Source of the DNA: Siminovitchia terrae
Lineage (GTDB): Bacteria; Bacillota; Bacilli; Bacillales; Bacillaceae_C
Direction: 5' to 3'
Assembly: GCF_003605405.2 (NCBI RefSeq)
Contig: NZ_QYTW02000003.1
Coordinates: 233,285 to 297,284, forward strand
Length of the DNA stretch: 64,000 nucleotides
Shown: one piece after another, positions 27,626 to 39,204 of the stretch
Numbering within the stretch: the first letter of the stretch is position 1
Layout of the letters: each line of letters starts with the position of its first letter
The notes under the pieces: generated by a model
Databases searched by the model: none
Told to the model about the DNA's origin: nothing
The model's input: only the letters and a program-made list of their open reading frames with translations
Made by a program: the position numbers and the translations under genes

Positions 27626-28911
27626 CAATTGTCACGTCCTTCCGACCATTTGATCTCTCCATTGACAAAGGTGGCTGCAGGCCATCCTTTGCATGTCCAT
27701 CCGCTAAACGGAGTATTTCTTCCTTTAGATAAAAACTTGCTTGGATCTATTTTCTGCTCTTTTTCCAAGTCGATCAGGGTAATATCTGCAGGCCTTCCTA
27801 CATTTAAAGTTCCAGAATCCAATTTAAATGTGTTAGAAGGAGCGACTGTCATCCAGTCAACCAATTGTTTCAATGTGAAATGGCCTTTTTCAACAAAGTG
27901 CGTATAAAGAAGTGGGAAGGCTGTTTCAAGGCCGACGATTCCAAAAGGAGCCTCCGTCACTTTCTTTGCTTTATCCTCTGCTGTATGCGGGGCGTGATCC
28001 GTTGCTATGAAATCGATGGTTCCGTCAAGCAATCCTTCAATCAAAGCTTCACGGTCTGCCTTTGCTCGAAGGGGTGGATTCATTTTAAAATTCGTGTCAT
28101 TGGCATCTGTGATATCTTCATCACATAAAATCAGATGATGCGGGCTGACTTCCGCTGTGACTTTAATACCTGCTCTTTTCGCATCCCTTACTGTCCGAAC
28201 AGACTCTTTTGTACTAATGTGGCAGACATGGTAATGACAGTTTGCCGCTTCTGCGAGCAGCACATCCCGTGCAATATGGACAGACTCGCAAATGGACGGA
28301 ATTCCTGGAACTCCCGATTTTCTTGAAAACTCTCCTTCATGAAGGGCACCGCCATAAATAAGCGAATTATCTTCACAGTGTGCGACAACCGCCATATCAA
28401 GGTTTGCTGCTTGCTGCATAGCTTCATACATTTTTGCTGCAGTCTGTACACCGTAACCGTCATCCGTAAAAGCGAATGCACCGGCTTCCTTCAGAGCTTT
28501 AAAGTCAACAAGTTCCTCTCCCTGCTGGCCAACGGAGATGGCTGCATAAGGCAGAACTTTCACTTTGCCTGTTTCTTCGATGCGGTTCACCAGCCATTCC
28601 ATCTGTTCGGCATTATCAGGGACCGGTCTCGTATTCGGCATAGGCGCCACAGTAGTGAATCCTCCTCTAGCAGCAGCCATCGTTCCTGTTTCTATCGTTT
28701 CTCTTGTTTCACCACCCGGTTCACGAAGATGAATATGCAAATCCACTAAACCAGGTGTGACAAGAAGCCCCGCTGCATCATACTCTTGCTCTCCATTGTT
28801 TTTGAGATGACTGCCAACTTCAGCAATAAGGCCATCTTTCACTCTTATATCCATCTCTTTCAATTCACCATTATCTCGCAGCATCTTTCCATTTTTAATC
28901 AGCCAATTCAT
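27625..28911 (-). CDS. pyrC: Dihydroorotase
   Basis: The 428-residue class I dihydroorotase has the metal site [20 protein letters not shown], further ligands in HCED, HICHIS and [12 protein letters not shown]. It cyclises carbamoyl aspartate to dihydroorotate. It follows pyrB by 15 bases, and its TGA overlaps the carA ATG by one base. Confidence 0.96.
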   Translation of the reverse strand: MNWLIKNGKMLRDNGELKEMDIRVKDGLIAEVGSHLKNNGEQEYDAAGLLVTPGLVDLHIHLREPGGETRETIETGTMAAARGGFTTVAPMPNTRPVPDNAEQMEWLVNRIEETGKVKVLPYAAISVGQQGEELVDFKALKEAGAFAFTDDGYGVQTAAKMYEAMQQAANLDMAVVAHCEDNSLIYGGALHEGEFSRKSGVPGIPSICESVHIARDVLLAEAANCHYHVCHISTKESVRTVRDAKRAGIKVTAEVSPHHLILCDEDITDANDTNFKMNPPLRAKADREALIEGLLDGTIDFIATDHAPHTAEDKAKKVTEAPFGIVGLETAFPLLYTHFVEKGHFTLKQLVDWMTVAPSNTFKLDSGTLNVGRPADITLIDLEKEQKIDPSKFLSKGRNTPFSGWTCKGWPAATFVNGEIKWSEGRDN

Positions 28912-28926
28912 GCGGGATTCCTCCTT

Positions 28927-29817
<891 letters not shown>

Positions 29818-29840
29818 TCACCATTCTTCCTAAAATTGTC

Positions 29841-29885
29841 AAAAAGAAAACCCTCTATGCCTTTTTGCCGGAAAAGAGGGTTTGC
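29841..29885 (-). terminator. Attenuator terminator between pyrR and pyrB
   Basis: On the minus strand AAACCCTCT/AGAGGGTTT forms a stem followed by a TTTTCTTTTT tract. Together with the PyrR-binding hairpin upstream (29935-29951) it forms the classic PyrR-controlled attenuator. Confidence 0.85.
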
Positions 29886-29934
29886 AAAACAAAGCCTGGC
29901 ATCGTCTGCCAGCTTCACATTGAAGCCCCCTTTG

Positions 29935-29951
29935 CCAGTCTCACAGGACTG
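29935..29951 (-). promoter_or_regulatory. PyrR-binding hairpin of the pyrR-pyrB attenuator
   Basis: The minus strand reads CAGTCCTGTGAGACTGG, matching the anti-antiterminator loop consensus ARUCCNGNGAGRYU bound by UMP-loaded PyrR. Binding stabilises it, which lets the downstream terminator form when pyrimidines are plentiful. Confidence 0.85.
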
Positions 29952-29964
29952 AATTAAAAGGGTA

Positions 29965-30636
<672 letters not shown>

Positions 30637-30663
30637 TTAAAGGTTCAATATTCAACTATTATC

Positions 30664-30692
30664 AATATAGACTTCTTCTCAAAGGTTGTCAA
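30664..30692 (-). promoter_or_regulatory. SigA promoter of the pyr operon
   Basis: On the minus strand TTGACA (30687-30692) and TATATT (30664-30669) are separated by exactly 17 bases. The -35 overlaps the stop codon of rluD. Confidence 0.8.
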
Positions 30693-31600
30693 TGATTTTG
30701 TCGTAGTCTATGTAACAATTCGGTGAAATAATCCGGCAGCGATGCGTTGAATTCCATGTACTCTCCCGTTCGCGGATGCTGAAATCCGAGTATTCCTGCA
30801 TGCAAAACCTGTCCATCAGTGGAAAGGGTATTGCGCGGACCATACTTTGGATCTCCAACGAGCGGATGCCCAATATACTTCATATGGACCCTGATTTGAT
30901 GAGTCCTTCCGGTTTCTAGGACACATTCCACAAATGTATAAGGTTCAAGCCGCTCCAATACAGTAAAGTGGGTGACTGCCGATTTTCCTTTATCGCTCAC
31001 GGCCATACTTTGGCGTTCAACCGGATCTCGGCCAATCGGGGCATCTATTGTTCCATGGTCATGGGGAATCACTCCATGAACGATGGCAAAATATTTCCGC
31101 GTTACTGTTTTATCCACAAGCTGCTGAACAAGCTTTTCATGGGAAATATCATTTTTTGCTACCATTAAAAGACCTGACGTATCTTTGTCAATCCGGTGGA
31201 CGATTCCGGGTCTCAGTACCCCATTGATACCCGATAAATCCTTGCAATGAGCCATCAGCCCGTTCACTAACGTCCCTGAAAAGTGTCCCGGTGCCGGGTG
31301 AACAACCATTCCTCTTGGTTTATTGACAACGAGCACATCCTGGTCTTCATAATAAATATCAAGCTCCATTTCCTCCGGCTCTACATCAAGAGGCTCTGGC
31401 TCCGGTACCTCTATGACAATGAGATCATTAGGGCTGCATTTATAATTCGCTTTGATTGATTCGCCATTTACAGTGATATGTCCATCTTTTATCCATTGCT
31501 GGACTTGAGAACGTGACCAGCTTTCGTCAATACCAGCAACCAGTCTATCAATCCGCTCCCCACTCTCTTCTTCCCTTATCTGGTAATCAATTTTTTCCAT
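30689..31600 (-). CDS. rluD: RluA-family large-subunit pseudouridine synthase (YlyB, RluD-like)
   Basis: The 303-residue protein has an N-terminal S4 domain ([22 protein letters not shown]) and the pseudouridine synthase core with the catalytic Asp in [18 protein letters not shown]. By family it modifies 23S rRNA. The ATG at 31600 follows AAAGGTGAATGCAC and overlaps lspA by 14 bases. Confidence 0.93.
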   Translation of the reverse strand: MEKIDYQIREEESGERIDRLVAGIDESWSRSQVQQWIKDGHITVNGESIKANYKCSPNDLIVIEVPEPEPLDVEPEEMELDIYYEDQDVLVVNKPRGMVVHPAPGHFSGTLVNGLMAHCKDLSGINGVLRPGIVHRIDKDTSGLLMVAKNDISHEKLVQQLVDKTVTRKYFAIVHGVIPHDHGTIDAPIGRDPVERQSMAVSDKGKSAVTHFTVLERLEPYTFVECVLETGRTHQIRVHMKYIGHPLVGDPKYGPRNTLSTDGQVLHAGILGFQHPRTGEYMEFNASLPDYFTELLHRLRQNH

Positions 31601-32063
31601 GTGCATTCACCTTTTCCTTCCGTTCTTCTTTAAACACTTGGATAAAAAGGAGGATAACACCAATCGTTAGGGCTGAGTCGGCAATATTGAAAATTGGAAA
31701 ATTATATCCAAAAATATAGGTATCCAAAAAATCAACCACTTCTTTTCTAAACAACCGATCAATGAAATTGCCGACAGCGCCTCCCAAAATAAACGCCAGA
31801 CTTACTTGAAACAACGGCTTGCCTTTAGCTTGCGTCTGCATATAATAGATAATTCCTGCGGCAACGACGAGCGTAATAATATAAAACAGCCACATTTGGC
31901 CTTCCAGCATTCCCCAGGCTGCCCCTTTATTTCGATGGGAGGTGAGGTGAAAAAAATTGTCGATAATCTTAATACTCTCTCCGATTTCCATATTTCGGAC
32001 AACTGTCCATTTCGTAATCTGATCCAACACTAGGACAAACAATGCAATCAAGTAATATCTCAC
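31587..32063 (-). CDS. lspA: Prolipoprotein signal peptidase II
   Basis: A 158-residue membrane protease with four transmembrane helices. Both catalytic aspartates are in their motifs, [11 protein letters not shown] and [11 protein letters not shown], and the N-terminal LDQITKW motif is present. It cleaves lipid-modified signal peptides of lipoproteins. Start is GTG 32063 with GGGGG seven bases upstream. Confidence 0.95.
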   Translation of the reverse strand: MRYYLIALFVLVLDQITKWTVVRNMEIGESIKIIDNFFHLTSHRNKGAAWGMLEGQMWLFYIITLVVAAGIIYYMQTQAKGKPLFQVSLAFILGGAVGNFIDRLFRKEVVDFLDTYIFGYNFPIFNIADSALTIGVILLFIQVFKEERKEKVNAHGKN

Positions 32064-32403
32064 GCGTAAACCCCCGAATCGTAAAAGTCGTTCTTTTGAA
32101 TTTTAGCATAAAGCTCAAAGGAATTGTATTAAGAACAGTAGAAAGCGCGCAGCCTTAAGCAATAAACACTTCAGATAAGGGAGCTTTTTGGTCTCATGAT
32201 CCAGTATCTGAATAATGGCATTTGAATTTATTTCATGCCGCTTTGCTATGATGTTCTGCAGGCTTTCTCGTATAGCTCGCTTAAGGAGCATATTTTTTTA
32301 AAGTAAGCTGCCCTTTCGACTGATTTTACAGCAACAGTTCTCCGATGCGTAGCAATCAGACCTCTATCATTCAAACAATGTTACACTTTCAATGAAATGA
32401 GAT
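32064..32403. other. Gap between lspA and ileS, no gene recognised
   Basis: In B. subtilis ylyA (a DksA/TraR-type zinc finger gene) lies here. Reading both strands I find no such frame or zinc-finger cysteines, so it appears deleted. The region is AT-rich and should contain the lspA promoter, which I could not assign. Confidence 0.4.
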
Positions 32404-32426
32404 AAGCCCTCCGCTTTGGAGGGCCC
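32404..32426 (-). terminator. Terminator-like hairpin after ileS
   Basis: GCCCTCC/GGAGGGC with a five-base loop lies 10 bases after the ileS stop codon. The T tract on the minus strand is weak (TTATCTCATTT). Confidence 0.55.
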
Positions 32427-32435
32427 AGTTCTTAC

Positions 32436-35195
32436 TTATTTAAGTTGTTCAACAACAGATGCGCAACGCGGGCAAATCGTAGGATGCTCCTCTACTTTTC
32501 CCACTTCAGGCGTTACGACCCAGCAGCGTTCACATGTTTCGCCATCGGCTTTTTCAACAACAACGGCCGCTTTATCAAGTTTCAAAGCTTGCTCCGGCGC
32601 TTCGTCATATGCTCCGGCCACTTCGAAACCAGAAACGATAAACAGCTGTTTCAAGCTTTCAGATATACTGTTGAGCAAACTTTTCACATCTTCATTGACA
32701 TATAATTTTACTTTTGCAGTCAATGATTTGCCAATCACTTTTTCATTCCTTGCTTCTTCCAATGCTTTTAAAACATCGTCTCTGACGAGAAGGAACTCTT
32801 TCCATTTCTTCTCAAGTTCTGAACTATTCTCAAACTCTTTCACTTCCGGCATATCAGTAAGCTGCGCACTCTCTTCCTGAACTCCCGGAATATGTGACCA
32901 AACTTCGTCCGCCGTATGAGGTAAAATTGGCGTTAATAGTTTTGCCAAAGAAACGACACAATTGTACATGACCGTCTGCATTGCTCTTCGTTCAAAGTTG
33001 TTTTCCGCTTCAATGTAAAGAACGTCTTTTGCAAAATCCATATAGAACGAACTCAAATCAACTGTACAGAAATTATTGACAGCATGGTAGATATCAGCGA
33101 ACTCAAATTCGTTATACGCGTTAAGGGATTCTTTGACCAAATTGTTTAATCTGATCAACATAAATTGGTCCACTTCCCGAAGTTTTTCAAACGGAACTGT
33201 ATTTTCTTCCGGATTAAAATCAGCCAGGTTGCCAAGCAAAAAGCGGAATGTGTTTCTGATTTTGCGATACACTTCACTGACCTGCTTTAAAATGGCATCT
33301 GAAATTCTTACATCTGATTGATAATCAACAGACGATACCCATAGACGAAGAATTTCCGCTCCATACTGGTTTGTCACCTTGGCGGGAACAATGACATTAC
33401 CAAGAGACTTACTCATTTTATAGCCCTCGCCGTCAAGAACAAATCCATGGCTCAAGACACCTTTATAAGGAGCTTTTCCTGTAACGGCCACAGCAGTTGT
33501 CAATGAAGAGTTAAACCAACCGCGGTATTGGTCCGAACCTTCTAAATATAGATCTGCTGGGCGTTGTAAATCATCTCTTTCCATTAACACTCCCTGATGT
33601 GAGGAACCGGAATCAAACCAAACGTCCATGATATCCGTTTCTTTTGTAAAGACCCCATTCGGGCTTCCTGAATGAGAGAATCCTTCTGGCAATAACTCAG
33701 AGGCTTCTTTCTCAAACCAAATGTTTGATCCATGCTTACGGAAAAGCTCTGATACATGAGAAATCGTTTCATCCGTAATAATCGCTTCACCATTTTCAGC
33801 ATAAAATACTGGAATCGGCACTCCCCATACCCTTTGGCGGGAGATACACCAGTCTCCACGGTCTCTGACCATATTATAAAGCCTTGTTTCTCCCCACTCA
33901 GGAACCCATGCAACTTCATTGATTGACTCTAGGAGCTCCGCTCTAAAATCTTTGATGGATGCGAACCATTGAGGTGTAGCTCGAAAAATAACCGGTTTTT
34001 TAGTCCGCCAGTCATGCGGATAGGAGTGAGTGATAAAATCAAGCTTCAATAAAGCGCCCACTTCTTCTAGTTTTTCGGTAATCGGCTTGTTGGCTGCATC
34101 ATAAAACAGCCCTCCAAATCCCGGAGCTTCTTCTGTCATATAGCCTTTGTCATCAACAGGGCTTAAAGCATCCAGGCCATATTTTCGACCAACATGGAAG
34201 TCATCTTCACCATGCCCTGGTGCAGTATGGACGCACCCAGTACCGGAGTCCATTGAGACATGCTCTCCAAGAATGACAAGTGAATCTCTGTCATAAAACG
34301 GATGCTTGGCAACTACATACTCAAGTTCCGCTCCCTTCAATGTTTTAACAACCTTGGCATTCGGCCAATCGAATACTTCCTTCAAGTTTGAAACGAGCCC
34401 TTCTGCAGCTATATATTTCTTTCCGTCCTGTTCAATTACTGCATAGGTTATGTCAGGATGAACAGCAATAGCCAGGTTAGCAGGGATTGTCCAAGGAGTG
34501 GTTGTCCAAATGATGATATTGGTTTGATCTTCTACGGCACCTTTTCCGTCTGTTATTGTGAAGGACACATAGATGGAAGGTGATCGTTTATCCTTATATT
34601 CGATTTCCGCCTCAGCAAGAGCTGATTCACTGGAAGGTGACCAGTACACAGGCTTCTTTCCTTTATAAATATAGCCTTTTTTAGCCATCTCTCCGAACAC
34701 TTTGATTTGTTCCGCTTCATACTCGGGCTTTAAAGTAATATATGGATTTTCCCAATCCCCTCTAATTCCAAGACGTTTGAATTCAGTTCTCTGATTGTCA
34801 ATTTGTTCATAAGCATATTGTGCACATTTCTCTCTGAATTCTGCCACCGACATTTCCTTGCGGTTGACTCCTTTTTTAGTAAGCGCATGTTCAATCGGAA
34901 GTCCATGTGTATCCCAACCGGGAACATATGGGGCGCAAAATCCCGCCATTGATTTGTAACGGACGATAAAGTCCTTCAATGTTTTATTAAGAGCATGGCC
35001 CATATGAAGATCACCGTTTGCATATGGCGGTCCATCGTGCAATACGTAAAGCGGCCTTCCTTTCGTTCGCTCTTGAACTTTTTGATAGATCTTTTCTTCT
35101 TCCCATTTCCCCTGCATTTCCGGCTCTCTTTTCGGCAAATTTCCACGCATTGGAAAGTCCGTTTTCGGCATGAGCAGCGTATCTTTATAATCCAA
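32436..35195 (-). CDS. ileS: Isoleucyl-tRNA synthetase
   Basis: The 919-residue class I synthetase has the HIGH-type motif ([18 protein letters not shown]), the CP1 editing domain ([13 protein letters not shown]), KMSKSLGN, and a C-terminal zinc ribbon CERCW...CPRC. The zinc ribbon and length mark it as the IleS1 type sensitive to mupirocin, the usual form in Bacillus. It is controlled by a T-box leader immediately upstream. Confidence 0.97.
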   Translation of the reverse strand: MDYKDTLLMPKTDFPMRGNLPKREPEMQGKWEEEKIYQKVQERTKGRPLYVLHDGPPYANGDLHMGHALNKTLKDFIVRYKSMAGFCAPYVPGWDTHGLPIEHALTKKGVNRKEMSVAEFREKCAQYAYEQIDNQRTEFKRLGIRGDWENPYITLKPEYEAEQIKVFGEMAKKGYIYKGKKPVYWSPSSESALAEAEIEYKDKRSPSIYVSFTITDGKGAVEDQTNIIIWTTTPWTIPANLAIAVHPDITYAVIEQDGKKYIAAEGLVSNLKEVFDWPNAKVVKTLKGAELEYVVAKHPFYDRDSLVILGEHVSMDSGTGCVHTAPGHGEDDFHVGRKYGLDALSPVDDKGYMTEEAPGFGGLFYDAANKPITEKLEEVGALLKLDFITHSYPHDWRTKKPVIFRATPQWFASIKDFRAELLESINEVAWVPEWGETRLYNMVRDRGDWCISRQRVWGVPIPVFYAENGEAIITDETISHVSELFRKHGSNIWFEKEASELLPEGFSHSGSPNGVFTKETDIMDVWFDSGSSHQGVLMERDDLQRPADLYLEGSDQYRGWFNSSLTTAVAVTGKAPYKGVLSHGFVLDGEGYKMSKSLGNVIVPAKVTNQYGAEILRLWVSSVDYQSDVRISDAILKQVSEVYRKIRNTFRFLLGNLADFNPEENTVPFEKLREVDQFMLIRLNNLVKESLNAYNEFEFADIYHAVNNFCTVDLSSFYMDFAKDVLYIEAENNFERRAMQTVMYNCVVSLAKLLTPILPHTADEVWSHIPGVQEESAQLTDMPEVKEFENSSELEKKWKEFLLVRDDVLKALEEARNEKVIGKSLTAKVKLYVNEDVKSLLNSISESLKQLFIVSGFEVAGAYDEAPEQALKLDKAAVVVEKADGETCERCWVVTPEVGKVEEHPTICPRCASVVEQLK

Positions 35196-35221
35196 ATCAG
35201 TATCCTCCTTGTATTAAAACA

Positions 35222-35490
35222 TATTGTCCAAAAAACAAAATCCTTCCCGCCCCACAAAAGGGACGAGAAGGATTTTTTCCCGCGGTACCACCCAAATAGA
35301 CAATTACACAGTGTAATCGCCCGCTCATAAATCCGTATCGTGGATGAATCGCTCTCTTCTACTTGCTAGGCTTTCGAATCAAGTACTCAAGGGTGATTTT
35401 CCAAATCCCTTCCATTACTAGGCTCTCACCATCCCCAGCTCGCTTTCAACAGAAAATGAGATTGTACTCTCCCTCTCATCGTTTAACAGA
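35222..35490 (-). promoter_or_regulatory. ileS T-box riboswitch leader
   Basis: The minus strand contains the T-box GGGTGGTACCGCGGG near 35278-35293, a Stem I with the AGTA-type bulge and a specifier loop GGAAAATCACCC giving ATC (isoleucine), and a terminator helix AAATCCTTC/GAAGGATTT followed by a T tract (35233-35276). Uncharged tRNA-Ile would stabilise the antiterminator through the TGGT bulge. Confidence 0.93.
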
Positions 35491-35508
35491 TATAAATAAT
35501 TTTATTAC

Positions 35509-35538
35509 ATTATATGAGAATCGCAAATGCAGAGTCAA
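35509..35538 (-). promoter_or_regulatory. SigA promoter for the ileS T-box transcript
   Basis: On the minus strand TTGACT (35533-35538), an 18-base spacer and TATAAT (35509-35514) start transcription just before Stem I, downstream of the divIVA stop codon. Confidence 0.75.
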
Positions 35539-35549
35539 GTTTCGAGTTT

Positions 35550-36065
35550 TTACTCTAATTCTTCGACTTCTTCCAGAGAATTCAATTCTGTTGCATCCAG
35601 TTCAAATCCCATGAGCTGGTCCCAATCGTCATTATTAATCAAGTCAAGCTGGGCTTCAATCAGCATTCTAAACCGCGTGCGGAATACCTTCGACTGCTTC
35701 TTTAATTCTTCGATTTCAAGCGCAATTCTGCGTGCCTTGGATAACGATTCATTGACGATCCGGTCGGCGTTTTTCTCCGCTTCTCTGATGATAAGTTTCG
35801 CTTCCTTCATTGCGTTGCCCTTGACTTCCTCCGCAGCTTCCTGAGCTACCACAATTGATTTATTGAGCGTTTCCTCAATGGTGCTGAAGTGCCCAAGCCT
35901 CTCATTCATCGCGGCAATTTTCTCTTCAAGTTCCTCTTTTTCTCTAAGGACTAGCTCATAATCTTTTATGACCTGCTCAAGGAATTCATTGACTTCATCT
36001 TCATCATATCCCCGGAACCCTTTGCTGAATTCCTTATTATGTATATCGACCGGTGTTAACGGCAT
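35550..36065 (-). CDS. divIVA: Cell-division site and polarity protein DivIVA
   Basis: The 171-residue protein begins MPLTPVDIHNKEFSKGFRGYDEDEVNEFL, the membrane-binding and curvature-sensing N-terminal domain, followed by coiled coils (30-60 and 80-135) that form elongated tetramers. It targets MinCD via MinJ to septa and poles and tethers the chromosome origin during sporulation. ATG 36065 follows GGAGGTGGCAAG. A TATAAT about 40 bases upstream suggests its own promoter. Confidence 0.95.
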   Translation of the reverse strand: MPLTPVDIHNKEFSKGFRGYDEDEVNEFLEQVIKDYELVLREKEELEEKIAAMNERLGHFSTIEETLNKSIVVAQEAAEEVKGNAMKEAKLIIREAEKNADRIVNESLSKARRIALEIEELKKQSKVFRTRFRMLIEAQLDLINNDDWDQLMGFELDATELNSLEEVEELE

Positions 36066-36152
36066 CTTGCCACCTCCATTACTATATAAGTCTATTCTTC
36101 ATATTATACTCGAATTTCGTCTAAAGTTGGCGGGTTTCTTTATTATTTAATA

Positions 36153-36929
36153 TTATTTTAATAATCCTATTTTCAACCGTGATTTGCTTTTCTTAGTATA
36201 GCCGAGCAGCTCGATGATTTTGCATCTGCCAAGCCTGCGTGCTGAAATCAGGTCTCCCTCCATACATTCAGCAGCAGGATTTTCAACTGTTTTCCAATTT
36301 AATTTAACAAGCTTTTGTGCAATCAAAGCTTGAGACTTTTGTCTGGATAAATTGAAGGCTGCAGAAATGATTGCATCAAGTCTCAATGATGCTGCCGATA
36401 TTTCCAGCTCTCTCCATTGTTCTGGCTCTTGGATCGCTTCTTCAAACGGAATCCTTCGAAGATGGACTGATGCGCGCCCTATTTCTCTCAATTCCGTCAT
36501 TAAAAATGATTCAATCTCTTCGTTTGAAAAAAATTGAATTCGATCTTCATTTACCAGAATATCCCCGAACTTGTCCCTCCTTACTCCCAAGGACATTAAA
36601 GAACCTAAAACCATCGGGTGTTCAAGCTTCATAAATTTCCGAGGATATTCTATTTCGTATAGACCAACAAGAAAATCCTTTTCTTCAGGCTGAAAATATT
36701 CCGGATACAATAGGGCCCTTTTTCGCTCGCTTTGTGCCCTTCCTCCAAAAAAGCCACACCGGACATCTACTCCATCTCCAATGATGGACTGCAAAATAAA
36801 CTGTTGGCGAGGATCCAGAAAGTCGGTCAACTTGGGTGCATATGTATTTTCAACTTGTTCTTTCCAATCCAGGACCGTATCAATGAATTGTTTTTCTTCA
36901 GGCCTGAAATGCTGATAGATTGATGACAT
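36153..36929 (-). CDS. ylmH: S4-domain RNA-binding protein YlmH
   Basis: The 258-residue protein (start ATG 36929, AGGAG before it) has the YlmH N-terminal domains (GGRAQSERKRALLYPEYF, GSLMSLGVRRDKFGDIL) and a C-terminal S4 domain (RLDAIISAAFNLSRQKSQALIAQKLVKLNWK). In B. subtilis YlmH has been reported to bind 50S-peptidyl-tRNA and take part in ribosome quality control with RqcH, whose gene is also in this window. It is separated from ylmG by a terminator and repeat debris. Confidence 0.92.
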   Translation of the reverse strand: MSSIYQHFRPEEKQFIDTVLDWKEQVENTYAPKLTDFLDPRQQFILQSIIGDGVDVRCGFFGGRAQSERKRALLYPEYFQPEEKDFLVGLYEIEYPRKFMKLEHPMVLGSLMSLGVRRDKFGDILVNEDRIQFFSNEEIESFLMTELREIGRASVHLRRIPFEEAIQEPEQWRELEISAASLRLDAIISAAFNLSRQKSQALIAQKLVKLNWKTVENPAAECMEGDLISARRLGRCKIIELLGYTKKSKSRLKIGLLK

Positions 36930-36956
36930 TTGGATACAACTCCTATAGCAAAACAA

Positions 36957-37249
36957 CGGGGAAGCGCTTCTTAATCTGCATCAATCTAGACAAGCTCTGA
37001 AGAAGGTGTCGTTTGCCTGCGTTGGCTTAAATCCTTGCAATGGCCTCGGCGCCACATACTGTGGCTTCGGTTGGCATTAGGACCTCCTATACGTCGTCAG
37101 ACTCAAATAACGACTCCCTGTTACTTCACTTACACTAGTCTTCCTGTACGTCAGCGGCACTAGACTATTCTACCCGTCGGTGCCAGACCTAACATCATTT
37201 TGTTAAATAATATTTATCAATCTGAGCTAGCCTTTATCCTTCTTAGGCG
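36957..37249. repeat. Degenerate repeat debris between ylmH and ylmG
   Basis: No gene is seen. The stretch 37080-37190 carries CACTAGTCTTCCTGTACGTC, the reverse complement of the GACGTACAGGAAG...CTAGTG motif of the 58-bp tandem repeat at 46.3 kb. It looks like a decayed member of the same interspersed family. A promoter for ylmH must lie here but is not clear. Confidence 0.45.
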
Positions 37250-37281
37250 ATAAAAAAAGGAAAGCTGTACAGCTATCCTCT
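37250..37281 (-). terminator. Intrinsic terminator after ylmG
   Basis: On the minus strand GGATAGCTGTACAGCTTTCC folds into a hairpin followed by seven T, starting right after the ylmG stop codon. It ends the ylmC/ylmE-sepF-ylmG transcript. Confidence 0.75.
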
Positions 37282-37282
37282 T

Positions 37283-37546
37283 TTAGCTTACCCATCTGGA
37301 GATTTCCCACAGACCCGCTGTAGCCAGTTTAAGGACTAAAAACGCAACAATCGGGGAAATATCAATCATTCCAAGCGGAGGGACAATTCTTCGGAAAGGT
37401 TCCAAATAAGGTTCACATATCCTTCCTAGAAGTTGGCCTATCGATGATTCCCTGGCATTTGGAAACCAGGACATCAAAATATAAATAATCAATGCCCAAG
37501 AATACAGGCTTATCAGTTGTACTATAATCGCTATTACAAAATTCAT
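37283..37546 (-). CDS. ylmG: YggT family membrane protein YlmG
   Basis: The 87-residue protein starts MNFVIAIIVQLISLYSWALIIYILMSWFPNARES and has two membrane segments separated by CEPYLEPFRRIVPPLGMIDISPI, the YggT signature. Its role is unclear but it always sits beside sepF and is linked to septation and membrane shape. A GTG at 37561 is an alternative start. Confidence 0.9.
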   Translation of the reverse strand: MNFVIAIIVQLISLYSWALIIYILMSWFPNARESSIGQLLGRICEPYLEPFRRIVPPLGMIDISPIVAFLVLKLATAGLWEISRWVS

Positions 37547-37551
37547 ACCGT

Positions 37552-37995
37552 TTATGACCACCTCGGATCTTCATAATTCTCATTATCAAACATTTCGGTA
37601 ATGTTCCCGGATACTTCCACATTATCCGGGGTGCAAAGGAAAATATCCCTGCCGACTCTTTGGATATCCCCGCCTATCGCATAAACCGTACCGCTTAAGA
37701 AATCTACAATTCTCACTGCCTGGTCATGCTGGATCCGCTGTAGGTTGACTACAACTGCACGGCGATTGCCAAGATGATCGGCAACTTCCTGTGCTTCTGC
37801 ATACACTCTCGGTTCAATCAGGACAACCTTTGAAGCTTGCTGTACACTTTGAAGGCTGACAACATTTTGTTTTCGGTTGGCTGCTGTCTTCATCGGTTCT
37901 TTTTCTGCTTGAGGTTCAACTTCATTTTTTTCTTCTTCATATTCATATTCATCTTCTAATAGGAAAAAATTTTTGAACTTTGATTTAATGCCCAT
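37552..37995 (-). CDS. sepF: Cell division protein SepF (YlmF)
   Basis: The 147-residue protein starts [16 protein letters not shown], the amphipathic membrane-binding helix, followed by an acidic linker and the SepF domain ([45 protein letters not shown]...[15 protein letters not shown]). SepF rings bundle FtsZ filaments at the septum. The start ATG 37995 has GAGGAGG seven to eight bases before it. Confidence 0.96.
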   Translation of the reverse strand: MGIKSKFKNFFLLEDEYEYEEEKNEVEPQAEKEPMKTAANRKQNVVSLQSVQQASKVVLIEPRVYAEAQEVADHLGNRRAVVVNLQRIQHDQAVRIVDFLSGTVYAIGGDIQRVGRDIFLCTPDNVEVSGNITEMFDNENYEDPRWS

Positions 37996-38012
37996 TTTTG
38001 GCCTCCTCAGCA

Positions 38013-38687
38013 TCATTCTCCGACAAGGGCAGAACCTATTCGTACGAATGTTGCCCCTTCTTCAATGGCTATTTTAAAGTCATTTGACATCCCCATCGAT
38101 AACTCATGACATGGCGCATGCTTTAATCCCATCCCTTCAACTTCCTCTTTAAGGCTTCTTAAACGGCGGAAGCATGTCCGCAATACTTCTTCGTCATCCG
38201 TATGCGGGGCCATAGTCATCAAGCCGACGACCTCTATATTTTCATAAGCCTCAAGCTGTCGTATAAATTCTACTGTATCCTCAGGCTGGAGGCCATGTTT
38301 GGATTCCTCACCCGAAACATTGATCTGAATAAAGCATTTGATCTTTTTGCTGGCACGTTTATTAATTTCTTTTGCCAAAGACAAGCGATCGAGTGAATGG
38401 ATATACTCCACTTTATCAATTATATTTCTAACTTTACGAGATTGAAGGGTTCCAATAAAATGCCATAAGGGCCTGTCCTTCAATACCTCCCACTTACTCA
38501 ATAAACCTTCGGCACGGTTTTCTCCAAGATTCTGTATGCCGGCTTCCAAAGCTTCGGCAGCTCTTTCAACCGATACATATTTCGTAACCGCCACGATATG
38601 AACATCTTCCGGATTACGGCTTGACCGTTCGCATGCTTCTGCTATCTGACCTTGAATAAAAGCTAAATTTTCTTTTACATCTTTCAC
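38013..38687 (-). CDS. ylmE: YggS/YlmE family PLP-binding protein
   Basis: The 224-residue protein is an alanine-racemase-like single barrel with the PLP lysine in [29 protein letters not shown], and the C-terminal [29 protein letters not shown]. Family members balance PLP and amino acid pools. Start is GTG 38687 after AGGAGTAATCAAC. The neighbour ylmD (laccase-domain protein) that normally precedes it is absent. Confidence 0.94.
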   Translation of the reverse strand: MKDVKENLAFIQGQIAEACERSSRNPEDVHIVAVTKYVSVERAAEALEAGIQNLGENRAEGLLSKWEVLKDRPLWHFIGTLQSRKVRNIIDKVEYIHSLDRLSLAKEINKRASKKIKCFIQINVSGEESKHGLQPEDTVEFIRQLEAYENIEVVGLMTMAPHTDDEEVLRTCFRRLRSLKEEVEGMGLKHAPCHELSMGMSNDFKIAIEEGATFVRIGSALVGE

Positions 38688-38779
38688 GTTGATTACTCCT
38701 ATTGTATCTTCTTGTTTATCCTAAGAAAAGACATTTTCTTAAGTGTACCACAAAAATATGCGAACGGCACCCGAATTAT

Positions 38780-39055
38780 CTAGTCTTTTGGTGTTCCAAG
38801 CTGCTGCTGTGTATATTGGGACCCGCTGTACCTGACCAGAATGACATCCTCTCCGATTTTAATAATTTGGTTCCATGGGATGACCACTTCATCCTCTTTT
38901 CCGAAAAAACCCAATAACTTTCCTGCAGCGCTTATAACAATTGACTCTATCCTACCTGTATCCAAGTTTATCTCAATATCACTTATATTCCCCAGCTTTC
39001 TCCCATCTGAAATATTAACAACGTCTTTTATTTGGAACTCCGAAATTCTCACCAT
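38780..39055 (-). CDS. ylmC: PRC-barrel protein YlmC/YmxH family
   Basis: The 91-residue PRC-barrel protein has VRISEFQIKDVVNISDGRKLGNISDIEINLDTGRIESIVI and IPWNQIIKIGEDVILVRY. Members are associated with sporulation in bacilli; molecular function is unknown. GGGGG lies six bases before the ATG at 39055; an ATG at 39061 is too close to it. Confidence 0.88.
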   Translation of the reverse strand: MVRISEFQIKDVVNISDGRKLGNISDIEINLDTGRIESIVISAAGKLLGFFGKEDEVVIPWNQIIKIGEDVILVRYSGSQYTQQQLGTPKD

Positions 39056-39153
39056 ACTCATCCCCCGCTTCCGTCATTCATTTAGACAGGAGCACACTCC
39101 TTCTTAATCCATTATATGCTGTTAGTCCCGCCATTCATGATATAGAAAAGAGC

Positions 39154-39197
39154 AGGGGTCAGACCCCCTTTACTGTAGTAAAGGGGGTCTGACCCCT
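39154..39197. repeat. 44-bp palindrome with GGGGTCAGACCCC arms
   Basis: Two perfect 20-base arms (AGGGGTCAGACCCCCTTTAC and its reverse complement) flank a four-base TGTA centre. Each arm contains a smaller inverted repeat GGGGTCAGACCCC. It lies seven bases after the sigG stop codon. It could act as a terminator, but no T tract follows. Confidence 0.9.
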
Positions 39198-39204
39198 AAA
39201 AACT

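Noticed and set aside
32064..32435. Degenerate ylyA (DksA-like) gene
   Set aside because: No frame or cysteine motif of that family is visible on either strand.
32416..32880. 154-codon plus-strand frame
   Set aside because: Antisense shadow of the ileS 3-prime end, Ser/Phe-rich as expected for the opposite strand.
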